DNA of 64,000 nt from the NCBI GenBank assembly GCA_913060515.1, contig CAJXRZ010000032.1:1-64000 (forward strand), written 5' to 3'. This DNA comes from an uncultured Pseudomonadota bacterium. Lineage in GTDB: Bacteria; Myxococcota_A; UBA796; CAJQPC01. Of the stretch, positions 50,538 through 59,077 are shown one piece after another. The notes beneath the pieces were generated by a model. The model worked only from the letters and a program-made list of their open reading frames with translations. It ran no database searches and was not told where the DNA came from. Numbering within the stretch: position 1 is the stretch's first letter; the number at the start of each line of letters is the position of its first letter. A program made the position numbers and the translations under genes.

Positions 50538-51934
50538 TGGGCAGGCTCGAGCAAGGTGAATTCAATGCGGCGGTTCTTGGCCCGTCCCACTGGGGTTCGG
50601 TTGGAGACGACTGGCTGAGTCTCTCCCAGGCCGACAACCTCGACGCGCTCGGGTGGGATTCCCAGCTCGATCAAGCGGGCGCGAACGGCGCTGGCCCGGC
50701 GCTCAGAGAGCTCCAGGTTGGCGCTGGGCTCTCCGACATTGTCGCTGTGGCCGGAGATCTGAAGCTGTGGTCCTGGGCAGGATTTCAGGGTGCCCGCCAA
50801 GCGCACCAGGTCACTGTCGCTGGCCGGCGCGATGAGGTCCTGACCGGTCTGGAAGCGAATGGGCTCTCCCACCAGCATGGCGTTGAGGCGTGCCTGGCAC
50901 TCCCAGGTGGACAAGGCCACGGGGAGCGCGATGTCCAGCTCTTGCTGGCCGCAGTCTGCCGTGAGCCGCTGCTCCAACTCATCCCGTACGCCCGTGGACG
51001 CCACGGCCCCCCGCACGCTGAGCCCCTCGGCGCTCTGTACCAGCACGCCGGCCTGCAGCTCCGGCAGGCGGGTCATCGCGCTACGAAGGCAGCGGTTCCT
51101 ATCTGGGGCCTCTTCGATGGCAGCGACCACAATGCGGTCATCGACGCTGCCCCGTCCCCAGAGCTCCTCGGCCCGCTGCATGAGCAGGGCGTGCTGGCTC
51201 AGGTTGGCCACGGCCCCCTCCAGGCGCAGGCCCTCTCCGATGCGCGTCACGGTCACCGAGAAATCCTCGGCTGCCCAGGTGCGGTCCAGCGCCACGATGA
51301 GCTCGGTGTCGGGGAGCTGGGCTTCCAGGGTGCGGCGGGTCTCGCCCACGCTGGCCAAATCGGGCGCCAAGCCGCGCAGGGTGAGCTGCCCGGGCTGCGA
51401 GATGGCCTCGCCGTTCTTGAAGCGGGCCACAAAAGGCAGGGCCTGGGTCAGCTGCTGGGCGGCTTGCCCATCCGCGCTGGTGGAGAGCTCGGTCTTGTCC
51501 ACGACCTGCGTGGCACCGAAGACTTCTTGGGCCTGGGTCAGCAGCTCTGCGTGGTCGGCCTGGCGGACTGGACCGCTGAGCTCCAATCGGCCGGTGGGCA
51601 GCTTGCGTGCGGTGAGCAGGGAGCGCCCTTTGGTGGGGGAGAGGACCTTGATGCCGTAGCTGCGTTGGTTCAGTCCGCTCAGGCGTTCCGCAGCCTCTAT
51701 CGCGCGGTCTCTTTCCTCTACCGAGGCCACGCTGCCGCTCAGAGTCAGGTCCCGTCCATCCATCTCGATGCCCACGCCGCTGACCTGGGCCTCGCGCAGA
51801 GCGACGCCCATGGACTCGGCCATGCGCTTCTCGATCAGGGGACCCTCGACCAGCCAGCAGAGCAGGGAGAGAACGGCGGCGGCGGCAAGGCCGATGAGGG
51901 TCAGTGTGAAACGCACGGGGTGCTCTTTTACCAC
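50534..51934 (-). CDS. OmpA-family protein with BON-like domains
   Basis: The protein has 466 residues: an N-terminal membrane helix (LTLIGLAAAAVLSLLCWLVE), several BON-like lipid- or glycan-binding repeats (residues about 55-330), and a C-terminal OmpA peptidoglycan-binding domain with ISGHSDNVGEPSANLELSER followed by RASAVRARLIELGI and NRRIEF. The layout recalls mycobacterial ArfA/OmpATb. The start is GTG at 51934. It lies between a small envelope protein and the coiled-coil HhH protein with overlapping ends, so the three form an envelope operon. Peptidoglycan attachment is the likely role. Confidence 0.9.
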   Translation of the reverse strand: MVKEHPVRFTLTLIGLAAAAVLSLLCWLVEGPLIEKRMAESMGVALREAQVSGVGIEMDGRDLTLSGSVASVEERDRAIEAAERLSGLNQRSYGIKVLSPTKGRSLLTARKLPTGRLELSGPVRQADHAELLTQAQEVFGATQVVDKTELSTSADGQAAQQLTQALPFVARFKNGEAISQPGQLTLRGLAPDLASVGETRRTLEAQLPDTELIVALDRTWAAEDFSVTVTRIGEGLRLEGAVANLSQHALLMQRAEELWGRGSVDDRIVVAAIEEAPDRNRCLRSAMTRLPELQAGVLVQSAEGLSVRGAVASTGVRDELEQRLTADCGQQELDIALPVALSTWECQARLNAMLVGEPIRFQTGQDLIAPASDSDLVRLAGTLKSCPGPQLQISGHSDNVGEPSANLELSERRASAVRARLIELGIPPERVEVVGLGETQPVVSNRTPVGRAKNRRIEFTLLEPAQ

Positions 51935-51962
51935 CCTGGCGCGGTCCAGGCGCCAAGGAGGC

Positions 51963-52583
51963 TCAGAAGCGGCCGGCCAAGCCCACGGCGCCTGGGCCGA
52001 GTATGGGCTGAAGCTCTACCCGGGGCTGGCTCGCGGGGGGCTGCACCCGCAGATCCTCGGCCAGATCCTTGTTGTACGCATCCACCAGGTCTTGGGCTTG
52101 CTCGGGGCTCCACCAGACCGTTGGATCGGCCAGGCGGGCCTCGTTTTGGTTGTGGATGTAGTAGCCGCCGCCCACCATGCCCAAGCCGGCGATGACCAGT
52201 CCTGCGCCGGAGAGGCGGGTGATTCGGGCCAAGTCTGGGTCGCTGAAGCCGTTGGCCACCAGAGGCACCACGTTGGCGCCGACCAGAGCGCTCAGCCCCC
52301 CGATCAAGTAAAAACCGCTGACGACCGTGCGGCTCAGGCGCGCTTGGTAGTCGATGCGCTGCCAGGTCCACCAGTCCTCGCTGCGCTTGGCGAAGACCTC
52401 GGGATCCAGAGTGCGGCCGCGGCCGTCCTGCACGCGAAAGCCCTCACCGTAGGGGGTCAGCTCCAAGGAGCGGCTCTTGTACTCCGCCTCGGCCAGAGAG
52501 CGAGCCGGGCTGGACATCTGGACCGAGCTTGGATTTGTCGGTGTCTCGGCGGACCAAGAGAGTGTGCAGAGGAGCAAGAGCAT
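51963..52583 (-). CDS. Exported membrane protein, 206 residues
   Basis: A short signal MLLLLCTLSWSA gives entry to the export system. Two later hydrophobic segments (VVSGFYLIGGLSALVGANVV; ITRLSGAGLVIAGLGMVGGG) are probably membrane helices. The part between the signal and helices is polar with EAEYKSRSLELTPYGEGFRV. No family recognised. The gene leads the operon with the BON-OmpA gene, 28 bases downstream, and is divergent from the metallophosphatase gene 34 bases away. Confidence 0.75.
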   Translation of the reverse strand: MLLLLCTLSWSAETPTNPSSVQMSSPARSLAEAEYKSRSLELTPYGEGFRVQDGRGRTLDPEVFAKRSEDWWTWQRIDYQARLSRTVVSGFYLIGGLSALVGANVVPLVANGFSDPDLARITRLSGAGLVIAGLGMVGGGYYIHNQNEARLADPTVWWSPEQAQDLVDAYNKDLAEDLRVQPPASQPRVELQPILGPGAVGLAGRF

Positions 52584-52617
52584 GTCTTCAAGAGTAGTCA
52601 CGCGATAGCCAAGTTGC

Positions 52618-53616
52618 ATGCATGTCCGAGCTTTGTTTTCCGCCCTTCCACTGATCCTGACTTCCTGCGCCAGTCGTGGCTTTGAGGAGGCGCAGGTCCC
52701 CATGGCCGCACCGGCCCAAGATGTGGCGCGTGTGATCCTCATCGGAGACACCGGGCAGCTGCCTGTGGAAGGGGACCCCCACAAGATGACCCCGGCCCAG
52801 CGCGCCCAGCTGCGCGAGAGCCTGGCCGCTGAGAATGCCACGGTGATCCTGGATCTTGGCGATCTCTTCTACAACAAGGCCCCCCAGTGCAAGCTCGGGG
52901 ATGACCCAGCCCGTGCCGGTGAGCTGCTGGACGCCAACCTCTACGACCACGTCGGCGGCATCGCCCCGGCCGTCTTTCTGGTGCTGGGCAACCACGATGT
53001 GGGCCCCTACGGCGAGTACCTCAAGCGCCGCTTCTTCGGCCGTCGTGCCGGCAAGCGCAGCAGCGCCAGAGAGCGCTGCTACAGCCTCTATGCCCAGCAG
53101 CACGAGGAGATGATCTTTCCGGAGACCAGCTACGGCGTGGACATTGGGCCAGCACGCATCGCCGTTCTGCACACCTCCGCACCACACCGCCAGTGGCCAG
53201 GCTCCCAGGTCAGAGACTTCCTGGACGGGGATCCCCAGGACTGGGCCATCGTCGCCGGTCACCATGTCTACAAGACGGCCTGCGACAAGGTCGGCGATGA
53301 CTTTGTGGGCGTGCGTCTGGCCGAGCAAGAGATCACCCCAGACCTCTACGTCAACGGCCACGCCCACCTGCTGCAGATGGGGATCTTTGACGGCATCCCG
53401 GCCGTGACCTCGGGTTCGGGATCCAAGCTTCGGGAGTTCCCAGGCTGTGAGCCCACGGACACCGAAGGGGTGCTCTGGGGGGAGTCCTCCTTTGGCTACG
53501 CCGTCTTGGACATCACGCCCCAGACCCTGCGGGTGCAGTTCAAGGACATCGCTGGGCAGGATCTGTACTGCTGGCAGCGCGGGCGAGAGAACCCTGAGGG
53601 GGAGGCCTGCAAGTGA
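52618..53616 (+). CDS. Calcineurin-like metallophosphatase lipoprotein
   Basis: The signal MHVRALFSALPLILTSC makes this a lipoprotein. The metallophosphatase motifs are in order: IGDTG (about residue 43), DLGDLFYN, LGNHDVG, AGHHVY and NGHAHLLQ, with the Asp, His and Asn ligands of a di-metal centre. The fold resembles purple acid phosphatase-type enzymes and tartrate-resistant phosphatases. A secreted phosphomonoesterase or phosphodiesterase is expected. Its stop overlaps the start of the CoA transferase gene as GTGA. Divergent from the envelope operon. Confidence 0.93.
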   Translation: MHVRALFSALPLILTSCASRGFEEAQVPMAAPAQDVARVILIGDTGQLPVEGDPHKMTPAQRAQLRESLAAENATVILDLGDLFYNKAPQCKLGDDPARAGELLDANLYDHVGGIAPAVFLVLGNHDVGPYGEYLKRRFFGRRAGKRSSARERCYSLYAQQHEEMIFPETSYGVDIGPARIAVLHTSAPHRQWPGSQVRDFLDGDPQDWAIVAGHHVYKTACDKVGDDFVGVRLAEQEITPDLYVNGHAHLLQMGIFDGIPAVTSGSGSKLREFPGCEPTDTEGVLWGESSFGYAVLDITPQTLRVQFKDIAGQDLYCWQRGRENPEGEACK

Positions 53617-54809
53617 GCCAGCCAGGGGCCCTCTCGGGCATCAAGGTCTTGGAGCTCGGGCAGCTCATCGCCGGGCCTTTCTGCGGCACGCTGCTGGGCT
53701 ACTTTGGCGCCGAGGTGGTCAAGATCGAGGCCCCCGCCGGGGACCCCATTCGCGCCTGGCGCACCATGGCTGGAGACACCTCAGTGTGGTGGCGCACCCT
53801 GTCCAGGAACAAGAGATTGGTCAGCTTGGACCTTCGGACCCAGGCCGGCAGGGACGTGGTGGCCTTGCTGGCGAGAGAAGCCGACGTGGTGATCGAGAAC
53901 TTCCGGCCCGGGCGCATGGAGGCTTGGGGGCTGGGCCCAGAGGCCCTCTGCAAGCTCAACCCGAAGCTCGTGTACTGCCGGGTCTCCGGCTACGGCCAGA
54001 CCGGCCCACTGCGGGAGCGTCCAGGCTATGCGGCGGTGGCCGAAGCGGTGGGCGGACTTCGCTTTTTGACGGGTGACCCAGGGGGCGCCAGCAAGCGCGC
54101 GAACCTGAGCATCGGCGATACGGTGGCGGGCATGCACGCGGCCTTGGGGGTGCTGCTTGCCTTGCTGCATCGGGAGCGCGGCGGGGAGCCTCAGGTGGTG
54201 GACGTGAGCTTGGTGGAGAGCGTGTTGACCTTGCTGGAGGCGACTCTGGTGGAGGCGAGCATGGGCGTTGTACGCCAACCTTCGGGCGGCACCATCACCG
54301 GCTTGGCGCCCACAGGTGGCTACCCTTGCTCTGACGGCGAGGTCGTCATCGGCGCGAACGGAGAGTCGGTCTTTCGGCGCCTGTGCGGCGCCATGGGCAA
54401 GCCGGAGTTTGGCGAGGATGTGCGCTTTGTGGACAACCCCTCCAGGGTGGCCCACCGCTGGGAGCTGGACGCCGAGATCGCCGGGTGGACGCGCAGTGTC
54501 ACCGTGGCGCAGTGCGTGGAGCAGCTCTCCAAGGCCGGGGTTCCAGCGGGCGCTGTGCAGGACGCCCAGCAGATCCTGAACCATCCCCAGCTTCAGAGCC
54601 GGGACTTCTTCCCCGAGGTGCACGTCGGCGGCCACAAGATGGTTCTGCCGGAGCTGGCCCCGCGCCTGTCCAAGACCCCGGGCGGAACGACCTGGGCCGG
54701 TGGAGACCTGGGCGAGCACAGCGCGGAGGTGCTCCAGGAGTGGGCCGGTCTGGACGCTGCGGCCATCGGTGAGCTGCTGGCATCCGGTGTGCTCCGGGAT
54801 GGTGCTTGA
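53613..54809 (+). CDS. Class III (CaiB/BaiF) CoA transferase
   Basis: The protein has 398 residues and starts with a GTG in a 4-base overlap with the metallophosphatase stop. Family landmarks are LSGIKVLELGQLIAGPFCGT, YFGAEVVKIEAPAGDPIRAW, and the catalytic Asp169 in LSIGDTVAGMHAALGVLLAL, which forms the aspartyl-CoA intermediate. The enzyme moves CoA between carboxylic acids; the acids cannot be told. It may act in steroid, carnitine or dicarboxylate breakdown. Followed at once by a small membrane protein gene. Confidence 0.94.
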   Translation: MSQPGALSGIKVLELGQLIAGPFCGTLLGYFGAEVVKIEAPAGDPIRAWRTMAGDTSVWWRTLSRNKRLVSLDLRTQAGRDVVALLAREADVVIENFRPGRMEAWGLGPEALCKLNPKLVYCRVSGYGQTGPLRERPGYAAVAEAVGGLRFLTGDPGGASKRANLSIGDTVAGMHAALGVLLALLHRERGGEPQVVDVSLVESVLTLLEATLVEASMGVVRQPSGGTITGLAPTGGYPCSDGEVVIGANGESVFRRLCGAMGKPEFGEDVRFVDNPSRVAHRWELDAEIAGWTRSVTVAQCVEQLSKAGVPAGAVQDAQQILNHPQLQSRDFFPEVHVGGHKMVLPELAPRLSKTPGGTTWAGGDLGEHSAEVLQEWAGLDAAAIGELLASGVLRDGA

Positions 54810-55114
54810 TGGTCTACGGCTGGCCAGAGATGCTCGCCCTGGGCTTGGCCGCCGCCTGCCAGGCTGTGGTTTGGTTCCAGTACCACAAGAAGAAGTTGCC
54901 CTTGGGCAAGGCCGGACCCGTCATGGCCCTGCTCTTCTTTGTGGTCGGAGCCCGCGCCGCTGGGGTGGCCTGGGGCATGTTCGAGCGCAGCGCACGGGAG
55001 GCGGATCTGAGCGATCTGGTCTTCCACATCATGGCTTTGAACTTCATCCTGGTGGCCGTGAGCCTGCGAAAGGCCTCGCAACGGGAGAAGCTGGAGAGCA
55101 AGAAGTCCAGCTAA
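54809..55114 (+). CDS. Small membrane protein, 101 residues, three helices
   Basis: The ATG shares one base with the CoA transferase stop (TGATG), indicating coupling. Hydrophobic stretches are at about residues 8-25, 36-57 and 70-85. The C-terminus is charged (RKASQREKLESKKSS). No family recognised. The size and coupling suggest an accessory subunit, but nothing in the sequence gives a function. Confidence 0.75.
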   Translation: MVYGWPEMLALGLAAACQAVVWFQYHKKKLPLGKAGPVMALLFFVVGARAAGVAWGMFERSAREADLSDLVFHIMALNFILVAVSLRKASQREKLESKKSS

Positions 55115-55140
55115 GCCCCTGCATTTCCCTTGGAGGTCCG

Positions 55141-55926
55141 ATGTTGTTGATCCTACTGGCTTGTGCCGGCGTTGCCCCTGTTGAAGAGGTGGAGACCGTG
55201 GCCTCGCCTGCACCAGAGGTCCAGGCCCCTGTTGTGAGCACAGAGCTCCAGGACGACAGGCGGCTCTCCATCGAGAAAGGGTCCGTCACTCTGACCCTGA
55301 GCCCGCATCTGCACGCCAGCACCCTGCTGGAGTTCGGGGAGACCCGCCTGTGGTTGGACCCCTGGAGCAAGCGTCCCTTCGGCGAGGTCAAGCCGGCCGA
55401 CTTTGTGTTGATCACCGACCTCCACGCCGACCACATGGATCCCATCGGCCTGGCTGCAGTGAGCGGACCTCAGACCCGCGTCATCGCCCCCCAAGCTGTG
55501 GCCGATGCCCTGGCGCCCACGGCCGTGGAGGTGCTCTCCAATGGGGAGAAGATGGCTCTTGGCTCCCTGCAGCTCAGCGCGGTGCCCATGTACAACCACA
55601 CCCGCGGCCCGGAGCCTGGCAAGCTCTACCACGACAAGGGACGGGGCAATGGCTACCTGCTCTCTCAGGACGGGCTGGTGCTCTATATCGCTGGAGATAC
55701 CGCCTGTACCGAGGAGATGAAGGCCCTGGAGAGTGTGGACGTGGCGCTGATTCCCATGAACCTGCCCTACACCATGACCCCCATCGAAGCCGCCGAGTGT
55801 GTGGCCGCCTTCAAGCCCACTGTGGCCGTTCCCTACCACTACCGGGACAGCGACCCAGCGGAGTTTCAGGCGGCTCTGGAGGGGAGCGGGGTGCAGGTTG
55901 TGCGGGTGGAGTACTACCCGGGCTGA
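55141..55926 (+). CDS. MBL-fold lipoprotein, UlaG-like hydrolase
   Basis: GGAGG lies 4 bases before the ATG. MLLILLAC is only an 8-residue signal. The mature part has the UlaG/YqjP-type metal-binding loop, with LITDLHADHMDP (variant HxHxDH, here D-L-H-A-D-H), and later IAGDTACTEEM with the Asp, and YHYRDSD with the final His. Substrates of the group include phosphodiesters and lactones. It is a second secreted MBL-fold protein in the window, only distantly similar to the one at 3954-4823. Confidence 0.9.
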   Translation: MLLILLACAGVAPVEEVETVASPAPEVQAPVVSTELQDDRRLSIEKGSVTLTLSPHLHASTLLEFGETRLWLDPWSKRPFGEVKPADFVLITDLHADHMDPIGLAAVSGPQTRVIAPQAVADALAPTAVEVLSNGEKMALGSLQLSAVPMYNHTRGPEPGKLYHDKGRGNGYLLSQDGLVLYIAGDTACTEEMKALESVDVALIPMNLPYTMTPIEAAECVAAFKPTVAVPYHYRDSDPAEFQAALEGSGVQVVRVEYYPG

Positions 55927-55941
55927 GCACTAGGGCTGGGG

Positions 55942-56445
55942 CTAGGGTGCCTGTTGAACCAGACCATCGACGTGGGCCGAGAATCCCGGGAAGGCCGCTG
56001 CAGCCTGGTCCAAAATCTGGGCCGGTGTCTTGGCCGAGTCCGGGAAATGCTGTCGGGCCACAGCTTGGAATCCAGGGTGGGCAGTGCCCTCTCTCGCGCC
56101 GTACTCGACGGCCTCCAGTGGGCCGATGTCACCTGCGAGCAGCCAGGCAAAGTCCGCCAGATTCTGGGCGACTACTGCACGGGCGCCCTCTGAGCCGAAG
56201 AAGACCACGGGCTGGTCCGCGAGAGCCACCCTGAGGTGGGCACGCCAGATGGCGATCTGTCCGCCGCTCCCGTCGGCGCCAAAGACCAGGAACTGAGTGC
56301 CGTTCAGGCTCTTGTTTCCCGTCCAGGCTTGCAGCCAGTCTGTTGTCTTCTGCGGGGTCCAGAACGCGGCATAGCCCAGGTAGTCGTACTGCTCCCAGGT
56401 GAAGGTGACGCGGTGCATCGCAGCGAGGGTCTCGGGAAGGTCCAT
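55942..56445 (-). CDS. SMI1/KNR4 (SUKH) family protein
   Basis: The pattern FLVFGADGSGGQIAIW, then DQPVVFFGSEGARAVVAQNL followed by ADFAWLLAGDIGPLE, is characteristic of the SUKH fold. The protein has 167 residues and no signal peptide. SUKH proteins are often immunity proteins to contact-dependent or polymorphic toxins, but many free-standing ones have no toxin partner. No toxin gene lies next to it here, and the neighbours are a lipoprotein and a DUF523 gene. A perfect palindrome lies about 100 bases upstream. Confidence 0.88.
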   Translation of the reverse strand: MDLPETLAAMHRVTFTWEQYDYLGYAAFWTPQKTTDWLQAWTGNKSLNGTQFLVFGADGSGGQIAIWRAHLRVALADQPVVFFGSEGARAVVAQNLADFAWLLAGDIGPLEAVEYGAREGTAHPGFQAVARQHFPDSAKTPAQILDQAAAAFPGFSAHVDGLVQQAP

Positions 56446-56542
56446 TGCGGCTGTCCTCTCTCTGAGACGCTACAGCGCCGTCCCGCATGGTTGATCGGAG
56501 TGCTGCGCCGAACTGGGGTCGACTGCCCAGGAGTGAGACCGA

Positions 56543-56562
56543 CGGTATGCCGTGGCATACCG
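56543..56562. promoter_or_regulatory. Perfect 9-base inverted repeat, possible operator
   Basis: CGGTATGCC and GGCATACCG are separated by GT in the 165-base gap between the DUF523 stop and the SUKH start. No T-run follows on either strand, so an operator is more likely than a terminator. It lies about 98 bases upstream of the SUKH start codon. Confidence 0.5.
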
Positions 56563-56610
56563 AGAGTCGAAGTGACGCAGGCAGACGGCTCCAGGGCAAG
56601 CAGGACGACA

Positions 56611-57258
56611 TCAACCAAAGTGGACGTCGCTGTACCCCAAGTTCTCGACCACCCAGGGATGCGCGTGGTGGTCCAGCAGACCCTCTGGAGCCAGGAATCC
56701 AGGCTCGATCATCGCCCTGAGACGACCCAGGCTCTTGTGGTCCCGCTGTGCCAAGACAAGGAACCCAGCTGCGCTCAAAGCCGCCGCGGCCACGCCCATG
56801 CCCTTTCGGTAGGCCCGGGGCTGATCGAAGCGGCAGCCGTCTGCGATGACCTGGGTGCCACAAGCTGCGCTCATGTCGGTCAGGACGCAGAGCTGCACCC
56901 TCTGCTCTTTGGCAAAGGCGAGCATCGCTTTGGCGCCCTCCGCCATCTGCTCGCTCAGCTCGGCGCCGCTCTCATCCAAGACCTTGGCCTGGCCCTTCCA
57001 GAAGTCTCGGCCATCGCCGCCGTGCAAGTCCGGCATGGTGCGAGGAATGCCCATGCTGTGGGCTTCGGGACAGAAGTGCACGATGTGCACCCGGTTGTTG
57101 GCCTTGAGCCAGCTCAGAGCGCCGCCCATGCCGTAGTCGGTGCCGTCCACGCCGCAGCCTTGGCCCATCATGCAGGCGCTCATCAGGATGCGAAGAGGGG
57201 CCTCTGTGGTGGGCTTGGGCAGCTCGGAGAAGGCTTTGGGGTTGTGTGCCAGCCTCAT
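56611..57258 (-). CDS. DUF523-family protein, thiouracil desulfurase-like
   Basis: The protein has 215 residues and three conserved Cys sites of the DUF523/TudS family: ILMSACMMGQGCGVDG, HFCPEAHSMGIPRT, and TDMSAACGTQVIADG. In TudS such Cys bind a [4Fe-4S] cluster that draws sulfur from thiouracil. The ATG at 57258 overlaps the upstream gene stop as ATGA, placing it as the last member of a tight minus-strand operon. Here the second Cys motif is CPEA and the family's usual glycine spacing is somewhat changed, so a related substrate may apply. Confidence 0.87.
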   Translation of the reverse strand: MRLAHNPKAFSELPKPTTEAPLRILMSACMMGQGCGVDGTDYGMGGALSWLKANNRVHIVHFCPEAHSMGIPRTMPDLHGGDGRDFWKGQAKVLDESGAELSEQMAEGAKAMLAFAKEQRVQLCVLTDMSAACGTQVIADGCRFDQPRAYRKGMGVAAAALSAAGFLVLAQRDHKSLGRLRAMIEPGFLAPEGLLDHHAHPWVVENLGYSDVHFG

Positions 57259-58358
57259 GGTCCGTTCACCTTCACGCGCCGCTCTCCCTGAACCTCCAAA
57301 GGCCAGGTCCAATCATCCGCTTGGGCCAAGAGGCACGTCTCGGTCTCCACGGGAACCGTGCCGTCCACGATGCGGGGGTTCTCGCTCTCGCCGCGCACCA
57401 CGTCCACCGCGATGACCACGCTGCCGGGCTGCTCAAAGCAGGCGCGTCCCAGAGTGCGGTAGTAGGCCAGCTGCTGGCTGAGCTGGGCGTTCAGATCGCC
57501 GGTCTCTCCGGGCTTCCAGATGGGCAGATCGGTGTTCACCGCGGAGGGGGGCGGCGGTGCCGCCATGTCCCAGCGCAGGGTGCCGGTCAGGGAGGGGTCC
57601 ATCTGCCAGGCCAGGGCGCGGTCTGCCAAGCAGTCATCTCCCCAAGAGGCCACGACCCGGCCGCGCAAAAGCACCAGGTTTAAGGTGCTCTTCTCTTGTG
57701 TCAGGCAGGCCTGGATCTCCTTGGAGCGGGGCGCCCGTCCCTCGGGAATCTCCCCGCCGGAGACCACCAAGCGCAGGCCCTCCACTCCCAGCTCCTCTGG
57801 GGCCGCCGTCCACGCCAGCGGCGGAATCAAGGCTGTGCTCAGGCTCTGATCGGCGCTGGTGTCCCGCAGGGGCTTGGCCACAAGCTTGCTGTCTTGGATG
57901 TCGAGCTGGAGCACGAGTACGCCCGCGCCCAAGCCAGCGGCCTGCTCCTGGAGCTCTCCCTGCAGCGCAGCGGCAAAGACCCCCTCCGCCCCCGAGGTCA
58001 TAGTGGGCTGGACCCCTTCCAGGCGGGCATCGGCCGGCAGGAGCAACACTGGCCAGTTCAGGGTCGCATCGACGGTGTCCGAGACCCGCCAGGTGCGGGC
58101 TGCCTTCTTTAGGCAGCGCTCCAACTCAGGCAGGGATTGGTTGGCGTTGAGCACCTGCACCCGACGCACCCGACCGCGCTTGGCCCGGAAATTCAGGGTG
58201 CCTGCGTACATCGAGGATGGGGCGTTCTCGGCGTGGCACTGGGCCAAGCTCTGCGCCTGGGGCCCGATGAGCATCTCCAGGCCCTCGTGGCTGGGCGGGC
58301 TGACCCACACCGATCCGGCGATGCTCGCGTAGCCCAGGGAGAGGAGAAGCAGGCTCAC
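57255..58358 (-). CDS. Exported protein with AgmX/PglI C-terminal-like repeats, unknown function
   Basis: The GTG at 58358 lies in a GTGA overlap with the GT2 stop and gives the signal MSLLLLSLGYASIAG. Two regions resemble the AgmX/PglI C-terminal (TonB-like) domain of myxobacteria: TLNFRAKRGRVRRVQVLNAN followed by ELERCLKKAARTWRV (about residues 55-92), and a looser copy near the C-terminus with FEQPGSVVIAVDVVRGES. The Cys in each copy may pair. The domain is often in envelope and gliding-motility-linked proteins. A role in the envelope is inferred. Confidence 0.75.
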   Translation of the reverse strand: MSLLLLSLGYASIAGSVWVSPPSHEGLEMLIGPQAQSLAQCHAENAPSSMYAGTLNFRAKRGRVRRVQVLNANQSLPELERCLKKAARTWRVSDTVDATLNWPVLLLPADARLEGVQPTMTSGAEGVFAAALQGELQEQAAGLGAGVLVLQLDIQDSKLVAKPLRDTSADQSLSTALIPPLAWTAAPEELGVEGLRLVVSGGEIPEGRAPRSKEIQACLTQEKSTLNLVLLRGRVVASWGDDCLADRALAWQMDPSLTGTLRWDMAAPPPPSAVNTDLPIWKPGETGDLNAQLSQQLAYYRTLGRACFEQPGSVVIAVDVVRGESENPRIVDGTVPVETETCLLAQADDWTWPLEVQGERRVKVNGP

Positions 58359-59077
58359 GCGCGTTTGTTCCCCTGCCACCACTTGGCCCGCGGCAGCTCG
58401 GAGAGCAGGACCTTGAGGTGGTCCTTGCCCACCGGCCAGCTCAGGGCCTTGGACTCGCCGCCCACCCGCTGGCCCTCTTCGGTGGCCAGCTCCGCGATGG
58501 TCCAGCCCCGCTGAAGTGCACGGATGCTGATCTGGTACTCGATGGGGAAGCGCTTGACCGAGGTGTGCAGGGCCAACAGGTCGGCGCGTCGCAGGGCCCG
58601 AAAGCCGTTGATGGTGTCGGTCACATAGGGCTGCCCGCTGTTGAAGCAGGTGTTGGCAATGCGCGTGAGGGCCTGGTTGGCCCAGGAGCGCGGCCGGAAG
58701 GGGGAGACATCCTCCTCGTTCACGGAGCCTTCGGCGAAGCGGCTGGCGATGGACAACCGGGCTCCCTGCAGCAGCAGATCGTCCAGGCGCTCGATGTCTG
58801 CCGGGTCCTCGTTTCCATCGGGGGAGTAGAAGACCATGCGCTCGGCCCGGCTGGCCTCGGCTGCGACACGAAATGCCACCCCGCGACCGGGGATGCTCTG
58901 GTCCAGGATGGGGATGCCGTGTTCGGTGAGGAAGGCTCGGCTTCCATCCGTCGATCCCCCATCTACCGCCAGGACCTCTTGGAATTGGTCCAGGGGCAGC
59001 TTGTCCCAGCAGTCCTTCAAGCCGTTGATCTCGTTGAGGACCAACAGCACAAGGCAGCAGTCGCGTGGGGCGCTCAT
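58355..59077 (-). CDS. Family 2 glycosyltransferase (dolichyl-phosphate-mannose-synthase-like)
   Basis: The 240-residue protein keeps the GT2 nucleotide-sugar motifs: VLAVDGGSTDGSRAFL near residues 35-50 and the second acidic site YSPDGNEDPADIE near 84-96. ASRFAEGSV and a later TDTINGFRALRRAD are like dolichol-phosphate mannose synthase-type enzymes. It lacks membrane helices, so it should work at the cytoplasmic face of the inner membrane. Overlaps on both sides (ATGA and GTGA) tie it to the SGNH hydrolase and the envelope protein. Confidence 0.92.
   Translation of the reverse strand: MSAPRDCCLVLLVLNEINGLKDCWDKLPLDQFQEVLAVDGGSTDGSRAFLTEHGIPILDQSIPGRGVAFRVAAEASRAERMVFYSPDGNEDPADIERLDDLLLQGARLSIASRFAEGSVNEEDVSPFRPRSWANQALTRIANTCFNSGQPYVTDTINGFRALRRADLLALHTSVKRFPIEYQISIRALQRGWTIAELATEEGQRVGGESKALSWPVGKDHLKVLLSELPRAKWWQGNKRA

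Noticed and set aside
55942-56445. SUKH protein as immunity member of a toxin system
   Set aside because: No adjacent toxin, secretion or polymorphic-toxin gene, so only the fold is reported.
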